This document shows positions 1-11,144 of a stretch of DNA of 64,000 nucleotides, piece after piece. Under the pieces are notes generated by a model. The model saw only the letters and a list, made by a program, of their open reading frames with translations, made no database searches and had not been told where the DNA came from. Every line of letters starts with the position of its first letter. The stretch's first letter is position 1. This DNA comes from Anisakis pegreffii (lineage: Eukaryota > Nematoda > Chromadorea > Rhabditida > Anisakidae), in the NCBI GenBank assembly GCA_035041965.1, contig JAPYMA010000946.1, positions 1 through 64,000 of the forward strand, read 5' to 3'. The position numbers and the translations under genes were made by a program.

Positions 1-830
1 TCGCGCAACAAAATATATTTTTTTCTAAATGAGGAGATCCAGCTGTATCGACTCATGCAAAAAATTTTATATGTTAGTGGGCAAACTTGAACTTACGGTA
101 GCCTTGAAGGTGGAACCGGAGGTAGTATTAATAAAATGCCTCTATATCCTCAACTAATCGAATGCCGAACTGCTCAGCAAAATTATTAACATTCTGAATG
201 TAGAGGTTTTGCTGGATCGAACGGTCAAAAGAAATTCGCATGTTTCCGGGCAAACCTGAGAAGACGGTTAGCTCGAACATCGCAATGTACCTATTGCTAA
301 TATGAATGTATTGATTGATGTTGCCACCCGAGATAGTATTCAGTCGTCGATGCAGCAGAACTTCTAGATTCAGAATGTGCTATATTTTGCTCAGCGATTT
401 TGCTTACTTGAGGAGATATAGTTATTTTCTTTATTGTATCTCAACTGGCGCAGTGGCGCTCATTCATACGCATTGTATCATTATAGGTCCGTGCATACGT
501 TACCATGGCGCTAAAGGGGTTACGGTATTCGAGGTTTTCAAGGTAACGGTACTCTTCGATTTTCCCCGTGACATGTTATTTTCTGCACATTGTCAGATTC
601 TCCAAATTCTCTGCTTTAAGATATGTTCATATTTTTGTTAGGGGGTAGTTCATAGGGCAATTCTGCTCACTTTCTGAGGAATAGCTGATTTTCTGAATTT
701 GTCTCAGTTGCTCGGCTTCGCTCATGTCAGTGCACTGTACCTATATTGATCATTCATTAGCATGGCTGTTTGAGGGTCATCATTTTCAAATAGTCGTTTT
801 TTTCAGGTTTATATGCTCAAATTAAGTGCC
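1..830. repeat. Degenerate satellite array, block 1 (about 230-bp period)
   Basis: The block carries landmarks that recur in the blocks at 9.2-10.85 kb and 44.9-45.5 kb: a CTCCTCA box, a gggcaaacttgaga-type box and a gaacggtg-type box. The first about 340 bases read in the same orientation as the other blocks. From about 350 to 830 the landmarks appear as reverse complements (for example gaggagatatag near 411), so the array contains an inversion. Bases about 28-315 match about 9236-9503 much more closely than neighbouring monomers match each other. The array probably continues past the left edge. ORFs here lie inside repeat units and I do not call them genes. Confidence 0.75.
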
Positions 831-2570
831 GAAATTCGATCGTTTGATTGAAGGTGAAGCCGAACGGGATGTGAAGATGGAAGACATGAGCAATATGAAA
901 TATTTATATCAGTGCATTTGTGAGACTGATAGAAGATCACCGAATGTTGTGTACTTTAAAAGAAAAATCACAGAAGTGATTGATATTTTTATGTCAGTTT
1001 TGTTTGATGTGCTGTGGTACAGATTTTAATTAGACAGTGATAATGACGAATTGCATATTATTGAAGCACTTTCAACACAGCCCTAATCAAGCATCGAAAT
1101 AGTGCATTGGAGCACACTTGCCCCTATACGGTGTTCTCATACTTTTTATTCACATCTTAGAAATCATATTCTGCAGTATTCTATTCGGATCTTGTTGATC
1201 GCTTCGATGTATGCATGCACGGATACTTTGTATTATTCATTCAGCAGTTTTGTTACAATTGTTCTCAAGTATCTTATTGCTAGAAAGTGATTTGTTCATC
1301 AGAGCGATTCGACTGCATAGAAATTAAAGATATCTCAATTGTATCTCAACTGTATCAGTCGCCTTTCAAGTGCATCTCTTCTTGATACAGACTGATTATT
1401 ATATCAATGAACGGTATCTTATCATATTGGAACATATTTAAAAGAATCGAAGCAATCTGTTTTCATTACTTACAAGAGACTACATTCTCATGCTCTAGTC
1501 TTCCCTATACAATTTCAATGATACAATGTCAAATAACTGATCAAAGATCAAACCTTTTTACGATGTTGTTTACTCAATACATTGCAATTTCGCAATAGGC
1601 GTCTGGATGCACTCTTTCAAAAAACGTCAAACGACGTTCCATACTTACAATGCTTTAAACACGCACGTGTACACCTACGCACGCTCGCATCTGAAGCATG
1701 ACACTCAAGATTCTCGAACCCTCTGCATCTCTACTCTCTCCTATATTCTCATTCCATTTTCTTTCTCACTAGCCATCGCAGTGCTATTTCGACAATTTTC
1801 GGCTTGATGACGAAAGCAAACACCCCACCTGTCCATCGATTTTTATCCACTATGATAGCTTAAATCAGTTTCAATTCACTTACAAAGATTCTGCGACTGT
1901 ATTTAGGTTCACTTTATTTGATTTATGTTAACACACTTCAATGCCTCCGGATTTCATCCGGAATGAAAAAGCTCCTAAGATCCCAGAGAATAATCTCGGC
2001 GAAGTGTCGTTTATTTTTCTTCCATTGATATTGTAATTCACTCGCTAGTGGTACGGCAGAATAATGTGTGCACCTTTGTTGATACCAATTGATCACCACA
2101 GATCATGCCACAATGACTGCCTAACTCGTTCGGTATTCATTTGCTTTTATCATTTATGTTTTGTGCGGTGCAGTTGTGGTGCGTATTACAGTTTTATATA
2201 TGTTACTAATGATTTTAATTCGTTCATGTATTTTCTGGTGAAATTTGGAATTGTGCCGTAGATATTTTAGGTTCAAGTAATCTTCCAATTCTTCATTCAT
2301 GTTTGATAGATATATGATTCCGTAGATAAAGGAAAATATAATAAGGGAACAGCTATTGTTAGAAATGATCACCTTGCCGCAAACTTTTGGATTCAGTTTG
2401 GTTGCTGAAGTGCGAGGATGTTTGGTACTGTATTATCAGTGTTGCTCTATTAATAATTTATCACCGTTGAAACTCACACGCTACTTTTGGTATGGAATGA
2501 TTAAATTGTTCGGATTGTATTGAAATGAGCTTGATGAGAACTGCGAATTAATCATTTAATCTTGTTTTAG
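831..2570. other. Intergenic, no supported gene
   Basis: I see no recognisable protein, RNA gene or mobile element. Short ORFs exist, for example a hydrophilic one ending at 1029, but they lack a convincing splice context or family match. A small perfect hairpin with CCGGAT and ATCCGG arms lies near 1948-1962. Confidence 0.4.
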
Positions 2571-2652
2571 ACGTGCACAGTTTCCGACGTGATCGAGCGA
2601 ACAAACTGCGACAGTTTCACGAAACTGTCGTTAGTCATCACTTCAAATCGAA
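2571..2652 (+). CDS. Possible isolated internal exon, unrecognised protein
   Basis: The segment is bounded by a strong acceptor (ttgttttag) and a consensus donor (AAG followed by gtgagg). One frame is open throughout and gives a basic, hydrophilic peptide containing RRDRANKLRQFHETVVSHH. I could not find a neighbouring exon that continues it with matching phase, and I do not recognise the family. It may be an exon of a gene whose other parts I cannot see, a remnant, or chance. The call rests only on splice-site quality and composition. Confidence 0.3.
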
Positions 2653-2888
2653 GGTGAGGAATTGAATCAATTCTGTGACGATTTAACTTTCTTGAAATGA
2701 CTTGCTGCCAATCGGTCTTGTTATTTTCTCCCGATCTGATATGAATCTATGTGGACGATTTATCGTGTGAATATTTATTTTTTATAATATAGCAATGCAA
2801 TATATTCCTGAAAATGATTCATATTGTCAGCGTCAAACGTCATCCAATTCTAGGTGGAGTCGCGTACTGGTGATTACAACCTACTTCT

Positions 2889-2980
2889 ACGATGTGGGAC
2901 ACGACAATCGATGATGGTGGGCCGATGGCGTCTTTCACGATGTCGGACACGACAATCGATGATGGTGGGCCGATGGCGTC
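2889..2980. repeat. 48-bp tandem duplication
   Basis: Two near-identical copies sit head to tail, beginning acgatgtgggacac at 2889 and acgatgtcggacac at 2937. Because 48 is a multiple of three, a short open frame reads through both copies and repeats the motif DTTIDDGGPMAS. I have no evidence that it is translated. Confidence 0.8.
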
Positions 2981-4552
2981 CGATGGGATTAGCAACAAGA
3001 TATGTTATCAGTTCGCAGCATTTCCCGTGGTAATATCAGTATCAAAACAACGACAATCTTACAATCAGCAAATATGACACCATGGCGCGAGGAGGCGCCA
3101 GGTTAGTACTTCCAGACTTGAACTTAGGGACCGATAATAAAATTCAGTCGTGGTCAGTGACCACTTTTTTACATACTTAATTCTTTTATTCTTTAATTCA
3201 TTTATGAATATTATGAATTATGTTCGTGTTTGTTGTTAATTACTTGTAAATAATACTTTGTTTGTAATCGACTGGTTGAGCATACATGACAATACAGTGG
3301 TAGATGTTGTGGTGTATTGCTCAGTGATATGAAAGTTGTCATTGTCGATTGGAATATATGACAAATTTCTGAAAATGCTTCTGATGCTTCCTACATTTTA
3401 ACTGGGGAGGATATTTTTAGTGTTTTTTAATTCGGTCGTTAATGTTATTCGCGCTATGTTATAATCATTGCTTTGTGTTATTGTTATTACCGTTCAATGT
3501 GATGTATTCCTGTCACTGTATTGTCATATGCTGAGGAGTTTAGGGGACAGTAAACTATCATTACCAATCATTTCAGAAGATATCCACAAATTTCTGTTAT
3601 CCTTTGGGATGGAATCTGGATGGGGCAATAATCACCTGATACGTATGCGTTAATAACGTTTCAATGTAAATTAAAACGTTTCATTCAATCCAAAAATAAA
3701 AAAATCACATTTACCGAGGTTCGATACCAATGCAAAAATGTAATACGTTCTCAGAAAGCATTACGGCGCATTGTGTTTTATTCTCCACGTATTCTTTGAT
3801 GTCGTGAATTAATTGATTTGTATAGATATCTTAATATTCATTGTCAACAGTGAATTTTTTCATTATTTATTTATTCATATATTCAGTTATTTATTTGTTT
3901 ATTCATTTTTACATTGATTGTTGTCGTCAACATTGTGAATCTTTTTCTATGGGATATGTCTAGGGCGAAGGAGGGATGCGGCACGTAATGACCCGCTTAA
4001 CTCTGGAGCCAGAGGTAGGGACTTGGACTGGCCTTATGTATGGCCCATCCCACCTAATTGGAATTTTTTTTCAGTTTTGCACCTAGTCATTCCCCTCCCC
4101 CCCCCACCCTCCTCCCATAATGTGGACTCTATTACATGAACCGCGTTGGACTCTAACATAGGTATGAGAGCAACATATTTTCTGATATTAGTTCTAACTG
4201 GCGCAAAATTGACTTGACTTAGCTTGACTGTAACTGTATTGAAAGCTCACTGAGCCAAAACTTAGAAACGTCTTGACTGGGATTAAACCACGAATTAACT
4301 TGACTTGACGTACCGCTTCGCGAATTTGATAATGTTTGAGTTGACTGACCTCCATTTGAATCTGACTTTGAGCTTTCTCAAATTCATTAATATTGACATG
4401 GACTTGAACTTATCTGACTTAGGCATGCGATTCAAAGAAGTGTTAGTCGTTTATGCACAGTTCGACTGCAGTTAACTAGTGAGCTCACAGCTGAGGAACA
4501 AGCTCTCAGAGCTGACTGCTCCTTAGAGGTAGATTAACGCATAAGAGAATAT
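2981..4552. other. Intergenic, C-rich tract, no supported gene
   Basis: No gene is recognised. A C-rich stretch at about 4083-4117, with a run of nine C, could form a G-quadruplex on the minus strand. Around 4203-4410 the motif ttgact/cttgac recurs irregularly, suggesting decayed repeat DNA. Confidence 0.4.
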
Positions 4553-5352
4553 TTGTTTAGTTTGTTGCGGCAGGGACTGTAGCAGGTGTTGACAATAGCT
4601 ACACTGGCATAAGAAAAGAGGAAAAATACCCCTTAAAAATGAGTTTCACAAGCGTAGGGTATGAATCGCCTTATGAAGTTAGCGGTAGGTCTGGAAAGTT
4701 CGCCTGGACCACTCATCCTGTAGAGTCGAGTTGCTATATAGGTGACTCGAAGACCTTTTCCCTCGTAGTGCTATTTAGTGACAGTTAGATTGATGTTGCA
4801 ATGATCGATTGCATGTAGCCAATGGTTATTCTTAAAAAGCATATTTTGGTTGCGTGGGTGATCCCAACCCGTCGAGCTGCCAACAAGAGGGGCTAGGTTT
4901 AGGTAAATGCGACAGGCGTTCCCCGCCTACCGGCAGTCTCGGCGAATCGGGGAGAAACAACTCAAAATATGCAAGCGATATTTACCCGAGTATCGCTAGC
5001 ATTCATTCTTCGGAACATATTACGGGCGTTCCCGGCCCGGGAAAGGCGCCGATTTGACCGGGGATAGGGCTTGCGCGTAAGTTGGCCTGAGTAGTGTCTA
5101 CGGGCATTTGCTCAGGTAACGGGGGTTCCCGGACCCACCGTGCGCTCTTTCCCTTAACAGGGGAGAAATGTCATCGGGTTGACCATTGGCTGCACACATG
5201 AAATCATTTCACTCAATTTGAATGTTGCTAAATGCATTATGAGGGGAAATCTCTCGGGTGTTTGTGGTTACTCGCCGAAGCTTATCTATTAGCTAGTGTC
5301 ATGATGGCATTCATACAATTCTATGATGATATCCTTATGTCCCTTGCCAGTG
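4553..5352. repeat. Segmental duplication, unit 1 (interrupted)
   Basis: This unit and the one at 5403-5783 share two long blocks. One contains gggtatgaatcgccttatga (near 4658 here and 5506 there). The other contains cgccgaagcttatctattag (near 5273 here and 5699 there). In unit 1 the two blocks are separated by an extra GC-rich segment of about 390 bases that unit 2 lacks. The unit has no recognisable coding content. Confidence 0.8.
4812..5200. mobile_element. GC-rich insertion with short inverted ends (MITE-like)
   Basis: The segment fills the gap between the two shared blocks of duplication unit 1 and is missing from unit 2, so it looks like an insertion. Its ends contain the inverted pair AGCCAATGGT (about 4818-4827) and ACCATTGGCT (about 5182-5191), with CATG at both outer edges. 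It is far richer in G and C than its surroundings. An ORF at about 4854-5057 crosses it but resembles nothing I know. It could be a non-autonomous DNA transposon, or unit 2 could have lost the segment by deletion. The superfamily is unknown. Confidence 0.5.
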
Positions 5353-5402
5353 TAGTTATATTTCATCACTCAGTCTAAAGTCATCGTATTAAAAATAACG
5401 TA

Positions 5403-5783
5403 TTAGTTAGTTTGCGGGAGAGCTAACCTCAGGTGTTGATAATGGCTGTACTGGCATATCAAAACAAGAAAATGTTCCCTTAAAATTGAGTATCACTAAC
5501 GTAGGGTATGAATCGCCTTATGAAGTTAGCGGTAGGTCTGGAAAGTTCGCCTGGACCACTCATCCTGTAGAGACGAGTTGCTGACTGGTGACTCGAAGAA
5601 ACGTCTTCCTCGTAGTGCTATTTAGTAACAGCTGGAATTCAGTTCCAATGTTATTAAATGCGTTTTGAGGAGAAATCTCTCAGGTGTTTGTGGTTACTCG
5701 CCGAAGCTTATCTATTAGCTAGTGTCATGATGGCATTCATACAATTCTATGATGCAATCCTTATTGCCCTTGCCAGTGCAGTT
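5403..5783. repeat. Segmental duplication, unit 2 (uninterrupted)
   Basis: This is the second copy of the unit at 4553-5352. It begins ttagtttgcgggagagctaa and ends near cttgccagtgcagtta. The shared blocks are contiguous here, which probably represents the state before insertion. Confidence 0.8.
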
Positions 5784-8700
5784 ATTGTCTGTTATAAGTG
5801 CTAATAAGGTATACTTGATAAGTCTTATCGCTTCTGGTTTTAATAACTGATCAGTTTCGAGAGCTTGTATCACGGGCTAGGGCTGATATGGATGACTGTG
5901 GTTTGATCTGTGCATAGAGGTTAGAATTTTCTCATTACTGCTAGCACAGTGTCTTCTCAGGGTTGGAATGTGTTGATGTGTAGGTTATAAAGATATTTAG
6001 TGTTTTTGAAGTAGCGTTTTCGGGGTAACATCATGAAATTTTCTCAAGCTTTATCATTCGAGCACCCAGTTGATAACTTGAGCAACTGAAAGCCAGGTAG
6101 CATTCCTCGGACTGCTCTCATACCTTATAGAGGAACCATGACCTGAGTCAAGCTTCACTTAGCTTTCGCTTGACTTGACCTCAAACTACTTTTGAGTTGA
6201 ACCGAAATGATTGCAGCTGACTTGGTTCGATTTCATTTTCAAGATATTCTGTTAGAACTTGTTCGTGTTATGCTGTTTGGGATTGTGCGATTGGATATGG
6301 GCATTGAAATAGCGTGTTGATGTGAATATCTGTTTGATTATCCCGTTGCTGTTGTTGTTGCTTATGTAATTATTTCTCGTTGTTGTTTATGTGATTGTTT
6401 CGTGCGTGATTGTTGTTGATTATGTAACTTTGTTTATGTGTTCATCACCGTGTTCATCTCCTCGTTGATCAATATCGTGTTTTTGATGCTGTCACGCCAG
6501 GCGTAATGGAGGGGAATATTGCTAGGCATGTTTTGGTGGCGTTCCATGAGCGAGGTGGAATCGCCAAGTGCATTGGGACCCCGCACAAACCACCCGGGTA
6601 CAATTCGATGTCACATGCTAGGGTTAGGCTCAAGTTTGATGCTCTTGCCTGAAAATAAGCTCACAATTTTGCTGAGATTAGGATAGATTTGAAAATGCCA
6701 ATGGTGCGTGACGTGACAGCTGCATAAATGTTTTTCCACGTGTTACCACACATAACACCGAAAATCCACAAGTTACGAGCATCTTCAGATTCAGCGAGTT
6801 TAGAATTGCCATGACGGTAATTACTGTAGTTTTGTGCGTGTCAGTTTGGAGGAATTCAACTGTTGCGTAGGTTGTGGTCATACTACGATTGTTAGCATTG
6901 CAGTTAGGAAAGAAGAAACTGAAAAACTTTTCGAATTATCAATTTGAGAAGCAATTTTGGAAATATGCTAATGCAGAACACTTTTAGAGTTACAGCAAAA
7001 TGTGACTAAAATCAGCAATCATGAATTGGGGAAAATTTCATTGAAATATCGTTACACATATCTTAAACCCGGTAAAACAAATTCTGAGGGATTAATTAGA
7101 TTCTTTCGAAAAACATGACGGTGAGACAAAGAAAAACAAATGGAAAGTCTCGAGTAGGATGATGGATTCTCTTGAAAGGAAACGGAATTCTTTAAATTCT
7201 TCGTTTAGCCCAGAATGGAATTCTTAGCACAGAATAGGACTGAACAGGATAGAATAGCACAGGAAGGCAATACTTCAAATTTCCATTAGCACAAAATAGG
7301 AATGCAGAAGCAACAACGAATAGAATATTCGTAATATGACGTTTAATGCATATTAGAGTAAATTCTATAGTGAGATCAATAAGATTGCATGAGCATCAGT
7401 GTTTGAAAATTAGAGATGTGTTCAGAAAAAGTTGCCGTCACTGACTTTTGCTCAGTTTTTTCTTTGGTGTAGAATATGTAATTTCGAAAAGACCTCCGTC
7501 AGTTCTCCTCAGACACCATGGGCGAGGTTTCACATCAAAATCTCGGACAGTATTTGGACAGCGTTTCTGAATTTAAACGCTCATCTTTCTGGAATGGGAA
7601 ATTGATGAAGCTAAACGTCACTTCATCCTCTTCTTTAATGAGAACCTTTGGAACGTCAGTTTACTCTACCCAGCAGCCAGTGGGAAGACCATCGATAACA
7701 GTTATTTACTTAAGTTCGATGCTTACAATTAGTAACCACTGTTCTCCAGTAATTTACAAACTACATTTAATTTCCTAAACCAACAACCGTCATACTGGTT
7801 TCTACCACTAGCTCCACAACAAACGAAATTGATTAGAGGTGGTAAGAACAATCCTAATAACCCCTTCAATATAAAAATAATAATAATTAGGCTCTTATTC
7901 GCTTTACTCCATCATGCTGCTACAGCCAAGCAATATTAAATGCTCGTTGACATAAATAATCTGCTTGATAAAACACAGCCGATTACCAACAATCCCTTTA
8001 GTAATCGCAACGCCGATAAACATTCCGTTCATAACCCAGCGCGATCGGCAAATCAACCGGTCCGAGTCCGAATAACTACTCCGAATACACTCCTGATTTT
8101 GTCTTTGCTTTTAAGTTCAGAATATGATTACGATGGTGTCAAAACTGACAAAGAAACCATACTCGAGAGCCTATAATCTTGACCTATCTGTCATTTTGTT
8201 ACTTTAAAAGTTTGCGGTGCATTCAAAAACAGTACAGTCGCCCAATACAGTCGATTTCTAGGGGTTTACCTCAGCCAAAATTTCTCCTCTCTAACATGAG
8301 CTGTGTACATTTGCTGAATGAAGTGAAAAGGATCAATTCAACAAGAGAATTATTACTTTCGCCTGCAAATAATGAATAATCAGAACCAAACTGATGATAG
8401 AAAATCACATCGTGCAGAATTGAATGCTTGAAACATAGTCTAATCTAAGACAGTGGAATTACCTATTATAAATGCAAAATTTTGATAAATTATTATAAAA
8501 ATAGTGTTGATGGCAACTTGTTTCCTTTTGTAAATATCTGAATGGATTTTTGTGATTGTTCGCAAATTCAATAAAAGTTTAGATCACATAGCAATTTCGT
8601 ATGATCATGAAGAGATATATTCGTAACTTTCGGAAACTGTAATGATGTGAATCAGCGAAAATTATAGAGACTCGATGAAATCGCAGATCCAGCGAGAATC

Positions 8701-9203
8701 GTTGAATGGGGTATTACTGTGCGCTTTCAATGCAAAGGATACTGAAATGGATCTGTCGACATGACCAAAAAACCGAGCAATGCCACAATAAATGTTTAAA
8801 AGACCTATTTCATACAATGTTTATCGTAATATTCATTTCATATGAATAACACAGTCAGACTACAATCACGGCATGAGTAATGAAAGATAAGTGGGAAATT
8901 TATCGCTCCAAAATCGTCCTATATCAAAGACAACATGTAGTATCAAAGATCCAGGTCCGAGCCATTTGTCAAACTTCACACGCGATGATGCAGTCCAATG
9001 CTTAAACAGATATCAACTTACTGTAATGATAAAGAACAATCCGTAATATGTTCTCACATTTCAAGCAACGAAGGAACATGTCGCAGTCTTCAATATTAAT
9101 TGCAATAAAGCGGAATGAAGTTGGAAGATATTGAACCTTCTGACTGTAGAATTCAGCTGAATGTTTAAAATCATGTTTCCCCAGAAACATATGACGGATG
9201 AGA
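5784..9203. other. Intergenic with one GC-richer open frame
   Basis: No gene family is recognised. A plus-strand frame is open from 6428 to the TGA at 6650-6652, with an ATG at 6506. It includes VAFHERGGIAKCIGTPHKPP and is visibly GC-richer than its surroundings, which suggests a coding remnant. A (GTT)-rich stretch lies around 6346-6420. Two further ORFs at 7518-7778 and 7940-8176 (plus) begin with plausible starts but have no recognisable domain. Confidence 0.35.
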
Positions 9204-10850
9204 AGATCCAGAATGAGGAGATCCAGCCTCTCAATGAGGAGATCCAGCTGGATCGAGTGATGCAAAAAAAATCGTATGTTAGTGGGCAAACTTGAGCTTA
9301 CCTGAAGGTGGCACTCGAGATAGTATTAATAAAATACCTATATCTCCTCAACTAAGCCGAACTGCTCAGCAAAATTTTTAATATTCTGAATCTAGAGGTT
9401 GTGCTGGATCGAACGGTGAAAAGAAATTAGCATGTTTCCGGGCAAACCTGAGAAGACGGTTATCTCGAAGATCGCAATCCGCCTATAATATGAACGTATT
9501 GATTGCTCTATAGTGATCAATGCACATGAATGATGAGCACGACTGCGCTAATTGAAATAGATCTAAGAAAATTGCTATGTCTCCTCAGCTAAGCAGAATC
9601 GCCTGGCAAAATATATATTTTTCTGAATGCAGAGATTCTGCTCCATCGATTGGTGTGAAAAACTTGATATGTTACTGGACAAAACTAAGAGTACGGTAGC
9701 CTTGAAGATGGAAACCCCTACAGTATCACCGGTATACAATAGTTGATATGTTACTGAGCAAGCTTGAGAGTACGGTAGGTTTGAAGGTGGAATAGTGTAT
9801 TACATTAAGGAAATAACTACATCTCCTCAATTAAGTGGAATTGCTCAAGAAAATTATGTTTTTCTTTATGCGGACGTTCCACTGGATCGGATGGTGGAGG
9901 GACTGGGCAAACTTTAGAAGACGGTTCTCCTGAACGTGGCAACTTCGATATTGCTATACTAACGTGTAGATTGATCAGTAGCGAGCGATCAATGTGTCAT
10001 ATATCAATAAGTGTCAATGCGCTAGTTGAGATGGCTTTAATGATATAGCTATATCTCCTCAACAGAGCCAAGTCGCCTGACAAAATATATGTTTTTTGAA
10101 TCTTGAGATTCTGGCGGATCGGATTTTGTACAATAGTTGATATGTTATGAGTAAACTTGAGAGTACGGTAGGTTTGAGTATGGAAACGTGTATAACATTA
10201 GGAAAATAGCTAAGCCTCCTCAATTAAGACGGATTGCTCAATATGATTATGTTATTCTGAATGAAGAGATTCCGCTGGACCGTTATAGCATTGAGAAAAT
10301 TGCTATATCTCCTCAGCTAATCGTTATTGCTCGGCAAAATATATGATATTCTGAATGTGGGGATTCTGGGCAATTGAATTGTGCAGAGAACTTCACATGT
10401 TGCCGTGCAAACCTGAGAGTACGGTTACCTTGAAGATGGTAACCTCTATAGTAACGTATTGATATTGGTCTATGGTGATACAATGTATATGAATGAGCGT
10501 CTTTGCGCTTGTTGTTGAGATAGCTTCCTGAAAATAGCCACATCTCATCAATAAAGCAGAATTACTCAACGAAATATTTGGTATTCTGAATCTAGAGGTT
10601 TCGTCGAATCGAACGATGTTGAGAAATTGGCATGTTATGGGCAAATCTGAGAGTACCGTCAGCTTGAAGATGCTGTGGTAGTGTATAGATCGGTCTATAG
10701 TGATACAATGTGCATGAACGGGCGTCATTACGCTGGTTGAAATATCTTTAAGAAATTTGTCGTGTCTCCTCATGTAAGCAGAATCGCTCGACAATATGTA
10801 TGTTTCTCGAATCTAGTGATTCTGTGGAATCGAACGGTGTGGAGAAATCG
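9204..10850. repeat. Degenerate satellite array, block 2 (about 7 monomers)
   Basis: CTCCTCA-type landmarks recur near 9349, 9583, 9819, 10048, 10303, 10535 and 10760, spaced about 225-255 bases apart, with an extra partial landmark near 10214. Each monomer also carries a gggcaaac-tgaga-gtacggt box. Monomers differ from each other by many substitutions and small indels, so the array is old. The left edge has a short sub-repeat containing gaggagatccag. Reading frames on the minus strand stay open across more than one monomer (10393-10794). Confidence 0.85.
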
Positions 10851-11144
10851 CTTTTTTCATTGATGTTCGTTTTTAATTGCCGAGTCTCATGCTGTTTCTG
10901 CCAGTGATGAATAAATTTATAAAAATGCTTGTTTCTTTCCAGAAAATTAACTTCTTTCACTTTGCTGAGGAATTTCCGGACCAATTTTCTGTTTGTTCGT
11001 GACGTTATGCGTGGAAGTAGTAGATTCCTGTATCAGGAGAGAGGAGTGGTGGGAGGGGGAGGGGGGGAGTGGAAGGAGAGGTTGGAACGGCGGCCTGCCA
11101 CATCATGAAAAGGGTAGTGGATCACCCGAGCCTGAAAACCACTG
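10851..11144. mobile_element. hAT-like element fragment (3' end)
   Basis: The right end (gcggcctgccacatcatgaa at about 11090, ending gaaaaccactg at 11144) matches the 3' end of the three complete hAT-like elements in this window, including the G-rich run just before it. The left part instead contains a minus-strand open frame with KEVNFLERNKHFYKFIHHWQ, which has a coding look. The left terminus is absent and the segment abuts the satellite directly. It could be a fragment of a longer, once coding relative of the short elements. Confidence 0.5.
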
